64,000 bases of DNA from Prevotella sp. (lineage in GTDB: Bacteria > Bacteroidota > Bacteroidia > Bacteroidales > Bacteroidaceae). The stretch is taken from contig JAFUTI010000010.1 of assembly GCA_017471465.1 (NCBI GenBank), positions 1-64,000 of the forward strand. Reading direction: 5' to 3'. The notes beneath the pieces are model-generated. The model had not been told where the DNA came from and did not search any database. It was given only the letters and a program-made list of their open reading frames with translations. A program made the position numbers and the translations under genes. Of the stretch, positions 7,276 through 15,202 are shown piece by piece. The first letter of the stretch is position 1; every line of letters starts with the position of its first letter.

Positions 7276-10029
7276 ATGAAAACCAGACACTTCAGATGCG
7301 GAAGCCTCCGCATCCTGCTACTGCTGTGCCTCATCGTGAGCAAGCAGACAACAGTCCAGGCCGACATCGTCAAAGGGCGCGTGGTAGATGCCGAGACGAA
7401 GGAACCACTGCCCGAAGCCTCGGTGAAACTGACACAGCGCTACGGCGATTACGGCACCATGATTAACAGTCTGAAAGCCGACTCGCTGGGCTGCTTCAGC
7501 GTCTTTGCCAGCGGGCGCGGCAGCATCGAGGTCTCCATGCTGGGCTACTACTCGAAGTCGAAGCCCGTGCTGGCCTTCAGTGACAGCCGCAAGGACACGC
7601 TCGACATAGGGACGATAGAGCTGAAGATGTCGCCGCAGATGCTGAAGATGGTGCAGGTGACGGGCCGCACGAGGCGCTTCACCGTTAAGGGCGACACGAT
7701 TGTCTTCCACCCCGAAGCGTTCCACCTGCAGGAGGGGGCGCGCCTCGACGAACTCATACGCAAGCTGCCCGGCGTGGAGGTGGACGCCCAGGGCAGGATG
7801 TCGTGGAACGGCAAGCCCATCCGCATCACGATGGACGGCGAGAGCTTCTTGGGCGGCGACGCCCTGGTGACGCAGCTGCCGGCCGAGGCCGTAGAGACGA
7901 TCAAGGCCTATAACAAGCAGTCGGAGTTCAGCGAGCGCACGGGACGCGACGACGGCAAGCAGGACATGGTGCTCGACCTGACCATCAAGCCCCGCTTCCT
8001 CGACCGCTGGTATGGCGACGTGAAAGCTGGCTACCAGACCGCGAAATACTACGACGGCGAACTGCTGATGAATCGCCTGTCGAAGGCCGACCCCGTGATG
8101 GTCTTTGCCAACGCCAACAACGTCGACAAGCACTGGCGCCGCAACATGAACGGGAGTACGGCCAACATGGGCAACGGCTTTGGCAAAGAGCACGGCGCGT
8201 CGGCCGGCTATCAGCACAACTGGCAGCGCAAGGCGGGGACGCACGACCTGAAGAACTATTACAGCGTCACCGGCGGCGTGGCCCACGACGACGACCAGCA
8301 GAACGACCACCAGGAGACCGAGAACTACTTCCCCGGCACGGCCGCCACCCGCTCGACCTCGGAGAGCTACCAGCGAGGCCACAAGCTGGAGCCACGGGTG
8401 AAGGCTGACCTGCACTGGGTGCGCGACACGCTGAACACCTTCACGCTGAGCGCCAGCGCAGAGCACACCAGCAGCCGCTCAGACAGCCGCCAGTCTACCG
8501 ACCAGCAGGAAGCCCTCGCCGCCGCAAACGACCCGTATGTTGCGATGCTGTCGCAACTAACCACCTCACACACCGACGGCCAACAAACCACCATGAACAC
8601 CAGAGCCGGCTGGGAGCACTACGTCAAGGACGGCGCCCTCGGCGCCAGCATCACCCTGAACTACCAAGACGGTAAAACCGACGGCCAGACCGACCGCACC
8701 ATCACAGCCCACAACACCGCCTACGCCTCGTCGCACCTGAACCAGACCTACACCGCGCCCTCCACGTCGTTCTCCACCACCGCCGAAGCCCACCATGCCC
8801 GCTGGCTGACGAAGCAATGGATGGTGCAGGCGCAATACGCGCTAACCTACAGCCGCAACCGGAACGACCGCGACTTCATGACCGACGGGGCGGCCGACGC
8901 CGCCAACAGCTACCACAACCTGTACTCGCGCAACGGGCACAGCCTGCAACTCTCGCAGACCATCAACCTAGCGCCCATCCAACTGATGCCGAACGTCAAG
9001 GCCAACTGGCAGCGCGAGAGCCAGGACTACCGGCGCGGGGCGCTTGACACCGCCGCCGTGCGCCGCAGCTTCTTCTTCGACCCCTCCCTGAGTGCCACAT
9101 GGAAACTTAGCAATACCGTAGGCCTCGAACTGAACTACAGCTTCACGACACGCCAGCCCGACATCATGCAAACCATCGGCTACCGCGACCTCACCGACCC
9201 GCTCTTCATCACTGAGGGCAACCCCGGCCTGCGAAACACCCACACCCACGCAGTCAGCCTGACCTATAACATGGTGCTTGCCCGCAGCCAGACCTCGCTC
9301 AGCGCCACCGTAGGCTACAACCGCAGCGACCGCGAGACCACCACCGCCCTCAGCTACGACCCTGCGACCGCCGTCTATGTCAGCCGCCCCGAGAACGTCC
9401 GTGGCAACCATTCGTGGAGTTTCCGCCTGAACCTCGACCAGGCGCTCGGCGACTATTTCCGACTGCAAAGCAACTTCCGACTGAATGCGAGCAAAAGCTA
9501 TGGTTACCTTACTTCTATAGTAACTACTCCCCTCCCTCATAGGGAGGGGGAGGGGGTGGGTCAGCAGTGCGTGGGCTCCCTCACTTCCCAAGAAAACATC
9601 ACCCTATCCCTCGACTACAACTGGCTCAAGGCCACCGTCTTCACCGAGATCAGCGCCGAGCGCCTGCGCTACTCCGCCTCGCCCGGGCTGAACACCACCC
9701 ACTGGAACAATGACTACGGCCTGAGGGCTGAGGCCAGCTACGGCGACTTCGTCTTCTACACCACCCTCACCGAGCACACCAGCCGGGGCTACACCTTCGG
9801 CAGCATGAACCGCGACATCCTCGTCTGGGACGCCGCCGTCGGCTGGAGGATACTGAAGAACAAAGCCCGCCTCGGCCTGGAGTTCGACGACATACTGAAC
9901 AACGAGGACGGACGCCGGAGCCAGCAGACGGCCTACCAGCAGACCACCTCGTGGCACGACTTCCGCCACCATTACGTCGGCATCAGGTTCACCTACCATC
10001 TGGACGCAAAGGAAAAGTTAGTAAAGTAA
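7276..10029 (+). CDS. TonB-dependent outer-membrane beta-barrel receptor
   Basis: 917 residues: signal peptide (1-29), a carboxypeptidase-regulatory-like beta domain (about 33-120, VKGRVVDAETKEPLPEASV), a plug-like region (LDELIRKLPGVEVDAQG through RITMDGESFLGG, about 150-230) and a long beta-barrel rich in alternating aromatic residues. It belongs to the OMP_b-brl_3/PF14905 type rather than the SusC type: no SusD gene is adjacent, so the ligand is unknown. It follows the membrane regulator by 15 nt in the same operon. Near residue 747 an in-frame insertion (TPLPHREGEGVG and flanks) is encoded by a perfect palindrome at 9529-9549, in a predicted loop between barrel strands, where it would be tolerated. 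Confidence 0.9.
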   Translation: MKTRHFRCGSLRILLLLCLIVSKQTTVQADIVKGRVVDAETKEPLPEASVKLTQRYGDYGTMINSLKADSLGCFSVFASGRGSIEVSMLGYYSKSKPVLAFSDSRKDTLDIGTIELKMSPQMLKMVQVTGRTRRFTVKGDTIVFHPEAFHLQEGARLDELIRKLPGVEVDAQGRMSWNGKPIRITMDGESFLGGDALVTQLPAEAVETIKAYNKQSEFSERTGRDDGKQDMVLDLTIKPRFLDRWYGDVKAGYQTAKYYDGELLMNRLSKADPVMVFANANNVDKHWRRNMNGSTANMGNGFGKEHGASAGYQHNWQRKAGTHDLKNYYSVTGGVAHDDDQQNDHQETENYFPGTAATRSTSESYQRGHKLEPRVKADLHWVRDTLNTFTLSASAEHTSSRSDSRQSTDQQEALAAANDPYVAMLSQLTTSHTDGQQTTMNTRAGWEHYVKDGALGASITLNYQDGKTDGQTDRTITAHNTAYASSHLNQTYTAPSTSFSTTAEAHHARWLTKQWMVQAQYALTYSRNRNDRDFMTDGAADAANSYHNLYSRNGHSLQLSQTINLAPIQLMPNVKANWQRESQDYRRGALDTAAVRRSFFFDPSLSATWKLSNTVGLELNYSFTTRQPDIMQTIGYRDLTDPLFITEGNPGLRNTHTHAVSLTYNMVLARSQTSLSATVGYNRSDRETTTALSYDPATAVYVSRPENVRGNHSWSFRLNLDQALGDYFRLQSNFRLNASKSYGYLTSIVTTPLPHREGEGVGQQCVGSLTSQENITLSLDYNWLKATVFTEISAERLRYSASPGLNTTHWNNDYGLRAEASYGDFVFYTTLTEHTSRGYTFGSMNRDILVWDAAVGWRILKNKARLGLEFDDILNNEDGRRSQQTAYQQTTSWHDFRHHYVGIRFTYHLDAKEKLVK
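9529..9549. repeat. in-frame palindrome in the TonB receptor gene
   Basis: CCCCTCCCT-cat-AGGGAGGGG is a perfect 9-bp stem with a 3-nt loop. Together with flanking G-rich sequence to about 9590 it encodes a stretch unlike the surrounding barrel. Confidence 0.65.
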
Positions 10030-10059
10030 TTATAAAACAAAATGAGTAGTACCCGGGTG

Positions 10060-10093
10060 ATTCTGGAGGCCGCAGCGATGCGCCCTCCAGAAT
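10060..10093. terminator. hairpin between convergent genes
   Basis: ATTCTGGAGG pairs with CCTCCAGAAT around a 14-nt loop, between the TonB receptor (+) and SGNH hydrolase (-) stop codons. No T-tract follows on either strand, so termination is only suggested by position. Confidence 0.4.
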
Positions 10094-10099
10094 TTGCCG

Positions 10100-10936
10100 T
10101 CAGAACGTGCAGGGAAGGGTCAGTAGTTGGTACATCAGCGTGCGTGCCATGCGCACGTGGCCGGTGTCGTTGGGGTGCAGCAGGTCGGTGCCGGTGCCGT
10201 CGGACTGGGCCTTGGCTGGCGGACAGTTGTAGTACTGCTCATGCTCGCCGACCAGCGGGAATAGGCCGCACGACGCGTTCCAGTCGATGACGGGCACCGA
10301 CCAGATGTTGCCAGCCTCCTTCACGGCGTTGATATAGTCGTCGATGTAGAGACCGCACTGGTTGGTGTACGACTCGTCGCACTGCCAGTTCTTCGCATTG
10401 GCATGGAAGTCGGAGCGGTGGATGGGTGTGAGCAGCACAATCTGCTTGGTGGGGAATGTGCGCTTCAGTGAGTCGAGGGCGATGTTGATGCGGCCACGAT
10501 AGGTCGTAGGGTCCATCGAGGGGGTACGCTGGCGGCGCGTCACCATCTTCTTCTCCTGGCCGTGGCCATACTCCACCTCGGCCTTGCGCTCGTCCCACCA
10601 CTGGCCGATGGGCACACCGTTGTTGTAGTCGTTGGTGCCGCAGAAGATGATGATGGCGTCCACGGCCTGCCCATGCTGCTGCTTCAGCTGGTCGGTCTGG
10701 CGGGGGATGTCGTTCCACATGCGGCCGCTGACGCCGTAGACGTAGGGCTCTATCTGCAGCCAGTCCTGTAGCAGCGACCAGTACTTCTTCTTCGATGCCT
10801 TGTTACGCGGATCGGTGATGGAGTCGCCGAAATAAGCGACACGCTTGCCCTGCCAGGGGTGGGCAATGAGTTGTTGGGGCAGTGCCTCGACGGCTGTGGC
10901 CAGAAGTAAGGCCAGCGTCAGTAGTTTTTTGGTCAT
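10100..10936 (-). CDS. secreted SGNH/GDSL hydrolase
   Basis: 278 residues with an N-terminal signal peptide (MTKKLLTLALLLATAVEALP). All SGNH blocks are present: GDSI with catalytic Ser39, a Gly in GVSGRMWNDIP, GTNDYN, and DLLHPNDTGH carrying the Asp/His pair near the C-terminus. Members are esterases or lipases that deacylate polysaccharides, peptidoglycan or small esters; the substrate cannot be read from sequence. The gene is monocistronic, with its own -7 box at 10965-10972, and converges with the TonB receptor gene. With the nearby GH97 it may take part in glycan processing, but that rests on location only. Confidence 0.85.
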   Translation of the reverse strand: MTKKLLTLALLLATAVEALPQQLIAHPWQGKRVAYFGDSITDPRNKASKKKYWSLLQDWLQIEPYVYGVSGRMWNDIPRQTDQLKQQHGQAVDAIIIFCGTNDYNNGVPIGQWWDERKAEVEYGHGQEKKMVTRRQRTPSMDPTTYRGRINIALDSLKRTFPTKQIVLLTPIHRSDFHANAKNWQCDESYTNQCGLYIDDYINAVKEAGNIWSVPVIDWNASCGLFPLVGEHEQYYNCPPAKAQSDGTGTDLLHPNDTGHVRMARTLMYQLLTLPCTF

Positions 10937-10964
10937 TTGTCTTTGGTTTTTTGGATTTTGTTTA

Positions 10965-10972
10965 CAAAGATA
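10965..10972 (-). promoter_or_regulatory. -7 box of the SGNH hydrolase gene
   Basis: TATCTTTG on the minus strand, 28 nt upstream of the start codon. Confidence 0.55.
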
Positions 10973-11047
10973 TACAATTTTGCGAAGAAAAATGTTAAAT
11001 AAGTATTAAAAAGCGTGGTCGGACGAACATTTTATCAGAAAAATGCC

Positions 11048-11055
11048 TATATTTG
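11048..11055 (+). promoter_or_regulatory. -7 box of the 32-codon gene
   Basis: TATATTTG matches TAnnTTTG and lies 36 nt before the small gene's ATG. Confidence 0.55.
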
Positions 11056-11091
11056 CTGTTGATAACTAACTAAAACTATGGAGGAAAGTTT

Positions 11092-11190
11092 ATGTCAACT
11101 AAAACGAAAAGTGAAGAAGAGTTGAAACTCGACCATCAAACCGACGAAAGTTACTCACCAGAACAGGAGACATCCATTTGGTACAACTAA
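11092..11190 (+). CDS. orphan 32-residue acidic protein
   Basis: A short frame, ATG at 11092 to TAA at 11188-11190, encodes a hydrophilic peptide beginning MSTKTKSEEELKL and ending ETSIWYN. It has a GGAGG sequence 7 nt before the ATG, which is unusual in this organism, where most genes lack a Shine-Dalgarno motif. A -7 box lies 36 nt upstream and a textbook terminator starts 8 nt after the stop, so it forms a complete one-gene transcript. There is no membrane segment, cysteine or signal peptide. I do not recognise a family. The alternative is that the transcript is a small RNA and the frame is incidental, since a competing 15-codon frame starts at 11078. Confidence 0.5.
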   Translation: MSTKTKSEEELKLDHQTDESYSPEQETSIWYN

Positions 11191-11197
11191 CATCAAT

Positions 11198-11232
11198 AAA
11201 AACGCGCTGAAACAACAAATCAGCGCGTTTTT
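11198..11232 (+). terminator. intrinsic terminator after the 32-codon gene
   Basis: AAAAACGCGCTGA and TCAGCGCGTTTTT form a perfect 13-bp stem with a 9-nt loop, and the 3' arm runs into TTTTTATTT. Confidence 0.9.
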
Positions 11233-11258
11233 ATTTGTCAGTGTTGGAAATTTATTCG

Positions 11259-11266
11259 TACCTTTG
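11259..11266 (+). promoter_or_regulatory. -7 box of the terC gene
   Basis: TACCTTTG, 27 nt before the ATG at 11294. It overlaps the possible TTG start at 11264 and so rules that start out. Confidence 0.6.
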
Positions 11267-11293
11267 TGGCCGAATCTGAAAACGAACAGGAAA

Positions 11294-12307
11294 ATGGAAC
11301 TGATGGGTATGCCTCTGTGGGCGTGGATATTGTTTTATGTCATGGTGCTTCTGATGCTCTTTGCCGACCTGAAGATGTTTGGCAAGAAAGGGCAGCATGA
11401 GGTGGGCGTCGGCGAGGCACTGAAGATGACAGCGGTGTGGATAGCCGTCTCGTTGGTGTTCTGTGGGGGCATCTACCTGTTCTATCCCGTTGAACCGCAG
11501 GAGAAGGCGATGGAGTTTCTGGCAGGCTATCTGATAGAGAAGTCGCTGTCGATGGACAACCTTTTTGTATTCCTCATGCTCTTCTCCTTCTTCGGCGTTG
11601 AGCGGAAATACCAGCATGAGGTACTCTTTTGGGGCATTTTTGGCGCACTGGTGTTGCGCAGTGTCTTTATCTTCGCCGGTGCGGCGATGGTGGAGCGCTT
11701 CGAATGGATCTTAGGACTTTTCGGACTATTCCTCATCTACACTGGCATCAAGATGTTCGGGCACGACGAGGACGAGAGTGTCGACCCGTCGAAGAATATC
11801 TTCGTCAAGCTCTTTAAACGCTTCTTCCCCGTCAGCGACCAGATGCACGGCGGCGACTTCTTCATCGTGGAGAATGGGCGGCGCTTGGCCACACCTCTAC
11901 TGATAGCCCTCATCGTCATCGAGACCACCGACGTGGCCTTCGCCGTCGACAGTATCCCGGCTGTCTTCAGCGTCAGCCGCGACCCGTTCATCGTGCTCAC
12001 CAGTAACATCTTTGCCATCCTTGGCTTGCGTGCCCTCTACTTCGCCTTGGCAGCCATCGCCAAGTATTTCGGCTACCTGAAGTATGGCTTGGGCATTATC
12101 CTTAGCTTCGTGGGCGTAAAAATGCTGTTGACGATGGACGACTACGTCAACACAATCGGCTACTTCCTCGGCATAGAGCTGAAGATGCCGCATGTCGAGA
12201 TCCCTACGCCCCTGTCGCTGGCCATCATCTTCGGTGTGCTGCTACTCTCTATCCTGCTGTCTGTCGTCTTCGGCAAACGGCAGTCAGGGCAGTCAGCGGC
12301 CGAATGA
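11294..12307 (+). CDS. TerC/Alx-family integral membrane protein
   Basis: 337 residues with about nine membrane segments. Diagnostic stretches are EKSLSMDNLFVFLML in the first half and IVIETTDVAFAVDSIPAV in the second, where the paired acidic residues in the membrane are characteristic of TerC/Alx proteins. Alx-type members export manganese in Proteobacteria, and TerC proteins are linked to tellurite resistance and to metalation of exported enzymes; which applies here is unknown. The start is the ATG at 11294. The gene's last 15 bp overlap the convergent outer-membrane protein gene. No riboswitch-like leader is possible, since the leader is only about 20 nt. Confidence 0.9.
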   Translation: MELMGMPLWAWILFYVMVLLMLFADLKMFGKKGQHEVGVGEALKMTAVWIAVSLVFCGGIYLFYPVEPQEKAMEFLAGYLIEKSLSMDNLFVFLMLFSFFGVERKYQHEVLFWGIFGALVLRSVFIFAGAAMVERFEWILGLFGLFLIYTGIKMFGHDEDESVDPSKNIFVKLFKRFFPVSDQMHGGDFFIVENGRRLATPLLIALIVIETTDVAFAVDSIPAVFSVSRDPFIVLTSNIFAILGLRALYFALAAIAKYFGYLKYGLGIILSFVGVKMLLTMDDYVNTIGYFLGIELKMPHVEIPTPLSLAIIFGVLLLSILLSVVFGKRQSGQSAAE

Positions 12308-13324
12308 CACGTTGAGCTGAAGCATCTGGTTCCACCGCACTCCCTTGTCGGTCACATGAATGGCTAAGCCGCACTTGAGTGAGGCATATTGGTCGAGCAG
12401 GAACTGGTAGGAAAGGTCTGTCCGCAGATAATAGGGCGACCGGTAGTAAGCATCGCCCCAATAGTATTTCCCTCTGCCAGCTTCTCCATAATATTGCTGA
12501 CGTCCGCCAATGTAAACCAGTTGGCTCAGGCCCACTTTCTTCCAGCCGACGCCCAGCTCGCTGAGGAAGCCGATGGGCACGTGCCACCGTCGGTCGGTCT
12601 CGCGGTCGCGGTCGAAACCGGCAAGTACGCCTGTTCGCAGGCCTAATGAGTCGAGCAGCCACACCTGCCGCTGGCTGAGGCCGATGTACGGATGCGCCAG
12701 GAAGTTGTCGTGGGGAGCCTGGTGTCTGGTGCGCCATGAGCGCTCCTCCTTGGCATAGTGATAATAATAGCCGTCGAGGCCTGCCTGAAACCATCTGGAA
12801 GTGTAACGTCCCATCATGCCTGCCATGAACTGCTCGCGGACGTTGGCGTCGCGTTTTGCCGTCCAGTCAAGAAAGGCTTCGATATATGCCGTAGGTGTTG
12901 AATAGAGGATGTCGAAGCCTGTCATGCAGGGCCGGAAATATTTGAAGGAGTCCACAATCAGGTAGTCGGGCATCGTCTCCTGCTGCAGACGGCGTGGGAA
13001 CTTGCCTAACAGGAAGCGCACGTCGCGGTGCCGGTACTGGTAATACCCCAGGACGCCGTCGCTCCCCATCTCCGGCTTCGCTCCCGACTCCAGCAGGGCA
13101 TCGTAGCCCATGACGAGCCGGTGCTGGTCGCTGGTGGATGCCACCGACAGCTGAGGCTGCAGATGGATACCGCTGAACGTACCCGACCAACGGTATTGGT
13201 CGTCTCCTTCGGAGTTGTCGAAGAATCCGAAGGCACTGACGCCCCAGTCCACCGTCTGAGCCATTGTCGCCGGGCCGGCTGACAGGGCGAGTAGGAGACA
13301 TACGAATCCTCTTCTTATCATCAT
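12293..13324 (-). CDS. predicted outer-membrane beta-barrel protein
   Basis: 343 residues from the ATG at 13324 (next Met one codon later), with a signal peptide (RRGFVCLLLALSAGPATMAQ). The mature part has many short alternating aromatic strands (for example YYQYRHRDVRFLLGKF and KYYWGDAYYRSPYYLRTDL) and a C-terminal strand LQLNVSFGR ending near an aromatic residue, the usual layout of a beta-barrel. No plug or enzymatic motif is seen. It may be a channel or porin-like protein. The chosen start removes an upstream extension that approaches the -7 box at 13367-13374. The gene is monocistronic, and its 3' end overlaps terC. Confidence 0.65.
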   Translation of the reverse strand: MMIRRGFVCLLLALSAGPATMAQTVDWGVSAFGFFDNSEGDDQYRWSGTFSGIHLQPQLSVASTSDQHRLVMGYDALLESGAKPEMGSDGVLGYYQYRHRDVRFLLGKFPRRLQQETMPDYLIVDSFKYFRPCMTGFDILYSTPTAYIEAFLDWTAKRDANVREQFMAGMMGRYTSRWFQAGLDGYYYHYAKEERSWRTRHQAPHDNFLAHPYIGLSQRQVWLLDSLGLRTGVLAGFDRDRETDRRWHVPIGFLSELGVGWKKVGLSQLVYIGGRQQYYGEAGRGKYYWGDAYYRSPYYLRTDLSYQFLLDQYASLKCGLAIHVTDKGVRWNQMLQLNVSFGR

Positions 13325-13366
13325 TGTTTTATGATGGTTTATCCTAATCATTCCCATTAACGGCTA

Positions 13367-13374
13367 CAAAGATA
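13367..13374 (-). promoter_or_regulatory. -7 box of the outer-membrane protein gene
   Basis: TATCTTTG on the minus strand, 42 nt before the ATG at 13324. Confidence 0.55.
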
Positions 13375-13416
13375 CGAAAAAACTGAAATAAATTTGGTTT
13401 TTTCTTGACGAATTTG

Positions 13417-13424
13417 TACCTTTG
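13417..13424 (+). promoter_or_regulatory. -7 box for the tRNA-Arg and M16 peptidase genes
   Basis: TACCTTTG, 16 nt before the tRNA. A TTG at 13404-13406 is close to a -33 position but poorly spaced. No other promoter is seen before the peptidase gene 12 nt beyond the tRNA. Confidence 0.6.
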
Positions 13425-13440
13425 CACCCACTAAAAGGCT

Positions 13441-13512
13441 GCCCTGATAGTTAAATGGATATAACAAGGCTCTCCTAAAGCTTAGTTCCGAGTTCGATTC
13501 TCGGTCGGGGTA
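13441..13512 (+). tRNA. tRNA-Arg (anticodon CCT)
   Basis: The 72 nt fold as a complete cloverleaf. The 7-bp acceptor stem is GCCCTGA with TCGGGGT (one G-T at the first pair), followed by discriminator A. The D arm is GTT/AAC. The anticodon stem is AGGCT/AGCTT with loop CTCCTAA, giving anticodon CCT. The T arm is CCGAG/CTCGG with loop TTCGATT. CCA is not encoded. It decodes AGG, and is transcribed ahead of the M16 peptidase gene. Confidence 0.93.
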
Positions 13513-13524
13513 CTCAACGCGTCT

Positions 13525-14142
13525 ATGGAATACAACACGACAACCCTGCCTAATGGTCTCAGGATTATTCACCTCCCGTCAACATCACCCGTCGTCTACT
13601 GCGGCTACCAGATAGCCGCCGGGACGCGTCATGAGCTGCCCGGCGAAGAGGGACTGGCACACTTCTGCGAGCACATCACCTTCAAAGGGACGGCACATCG
13701 TAATGCCCTGCAAATCATCAACGCGCTGGAAAAAGTGGGGGGCGAGCTGAACGCTTTTACCAACAAGGAGGACACAACGTTTTATGCCGCTATCCACCGC
13801 AGCCATTTCCGGCTGGCCGTCGACCTGCTGACGGATATGGTATTCCATAGCGTCTACCCGCAGTCGGAAATCGACAAGGAGGTAGAGGTGGTATGCGACG
13901 AGATAGAGAGCTACAACGACTCGCCTGCAGAGCTTATCTACGATGAGTTCGAGAACATCTTGTTTGAGGGCCATCCCTTAGGCCACAACATCCTGGGGCA
14001 GGCTGAGCAACTGCGTACATACACCACGGCCGACGCCTTGCGCTTTACGCAGCGCCACTACCGTCGCGACAATGCCGTGTTTTTCGTCTATGGTGACGTA
14101 GCGTTCGACCATGCTGTGAAAATCTTGAAGAAGCAGTTATGA
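13525..14142 (+). CDS. M16B peptidase, N-terminal half (zinc-binding)
   Basis: 205 residues covering the first half of an M16 (pitrilysin-type) zinc peptidase. HFCEH supplies the inverted HxxEH zinc motif (about residues 48-52), and EVEVVCDEIESYNDSP supplies the downstream zinc-ligand Glu. Single-chain Bacteroidales homologues run to about 400-415 residues. Here the frame stops at TGA (14140-14142) after AVKILKKQL, and the second half begins on the overlapping ATG. The linker normally joining the halves (about 25 residues) is absent, so either a deletion caused a frameshift, or the enzyme works as two coupled subunits. Confidence 0.8.
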   Translation: MEYNTTTLPNGLRIIHLPSTSPVVYCGYQIAAGTRHELPGEEGLAHFCEHITFKGTAHRNALQIINALEKVGGELNAFTNKEDTTFYAAIHRSHFRLAVDLLTDMVFHSVYPQSEIDKEVEVVCDEIESYNDSPAELIYDEFENILFEGHPLGHNILGQAEQLRTYTTADALRFTQRHYRRDNAVFFVYGDVAFDHAVKILKKQL

Positions 14143-14693
14143 GGGGAAAGGTCTATATCCGTCAAAAAGGCACGCATCAGGCTCACGTCATCATAGGCTG
14201 CAAGGCCTACGACATCAACCATCCGCGACGCATCGCCCTCTACCTGCTTAATAACCTGCTGGGAGGGCCGGGCATGAACTCGCTGCTGAACCTGTCGCTC
14301 CGCGAGCGCAACGGACTGGTCTATACCGTCGAGAGTTCGATGGTGAGCTATAGTGACAACGGACTGTGGACGGTCTACTTCGGCTGTGACCCTCATGACG
14401 TCAAGAAGTGCTGCCGGCTGGTGCGCCACCAGCTGGATCGCCTGATGGAGAAGCCGCTTAGCCGGTCGCAGTTGACGACGGCGAAACAGCAGCTCAAGGG
14501 TCAGATAGCTATTGCCTGTGACAACCGCGAAAACTTCGCCCTCGACTTCGGCAGGAGTTTTCTGCACAAGGGTAAGGAGAAGGATCTTGACACGCTCTTC
14601 CAGCAGATAGATGCCGTCACCGCCGAAGAGCTGCAGCAGATAGCGCAGGAGTTGTTCGATGCAGAGCGGATGACAACGCTTATTTATCAGTAG
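14139..14693 (+). CDS. M16B peptidase, C-terminal half (R/Y-type)
   Basis: 184 residues matching the second, non-zinc domain of M16 peptidases, with conserved THQAHVIIG, NNLLGGPGMNS and LRERNGLVYTVES (the R...Y element that completes the active site in trans). It starts at the ATG of an ATGA overlap with the upstream half, ideal for translational coupling. It has no start signal of its own. In heterodimeric M16B enzymes of other bacteria these roles lie on separate chains, so a split enzyme could be functional. Confidence 0.75.
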   Translation: MRGKVYIRQKGTHQAHVIIGCKAYDINHPRRIALYLLNNLLGGPGMNSLLNLSLRERNGLVYTVESSMVSYSDNGLWTVYFGCDPHDVKKCCRLVRHQLDRLMEKPLSRSQLTTAKQQLKGQIAIACDNRENFALDFGRSFLHKGKEKDLDTLFQQIDAVTAEELQQIAQELFDAERMTTLIYQ

Positions 14694-14704
14694 GACGTGG
14701 CGTC

Positions 14705-15202
14705 CTATACCGCAGCGCGCAGATACTGGCGCATCTCGCGGCGGGCGAGGCCGAGGCGGTTCTCGACGGTCTTATACTGCACTCCTGTCGTAGCGGAAAT
14801 CTCGCTGACGCGCATCCCCCCCAGGATGTGCATCTTGTAGAGGGAGCGGCAGTCTTCTGGGATACGGGCCAGTCCCTGTTCCATCCGCTCAATGATGTCG
14901 GCAGCAAAAAGGGCCGATTCCATCGATGTTTTTTTTATTCCACAGCTCATGATATAGTGCTCGTATTCGCGGCGGAAAGCCAGACGGCGGTAGTGGTCGT
15001 TTACCAAATTGCGGCAGACGGTGAAGACCAGAGCAGGGAGCGTCTGCTCTGTCAGCATCTTGTTGGTGGTGAGGATGCGTAGATAGGTGTTCTGGACGAT
15101 GTCTTCTGCCTCGTCCGAATCACCTAAGCGAGCACTGGCGTATGCCAGCAGCTCACTTCGGTGACTTGAGTAATAGTTGGAAATAAGTGTTTTCTTATTC
15201 AT
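14705..15202 (-). CDS. ECF-type RNA polymerase sigma factor
   Basis: 165 residues with sigma region 2 (ELLAYASARLGDSDEAEDIV, then QNTYLRIL, about 15-45) and region 4 with its helix-turn-helix (MRVSEISATTGVQYKTVENR, about 125-145). Region 3 is missing, as expected of ECF factors. The ATG at 15202 lies inside the last codons of the GH43 gene (ATGAATAA overlap), so it is probably translated by coupling and is the last gene of the GPH symporter-GH43-sigma operon. No anti-sigma (FecR) or SusCD partner is nearby, unusual for Bacteroidota ECF factors in glycan loci. Targets are unknown. Confidence 0.85.
   Translation of the reverse strand: MNKKTLISNYYSSHRSELLAYASARLGDSDEAEDIVQNTYLRILTTNKMLTEQTLPALVFTVCRNLVNDHYRRLAFRREYEHYIMSCGIKKTSMESALFAADIIERMEQGLARIPEDCRSLYKMHILGGMRVSEISATTGVQYKTVENRLGLARREMRQYLRAAV

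Noticed and set aside
11264-11293. TTG start giving TerC ten extra residues
   Set aside because: The TTG lies inside the TACCTTTG promoter box.
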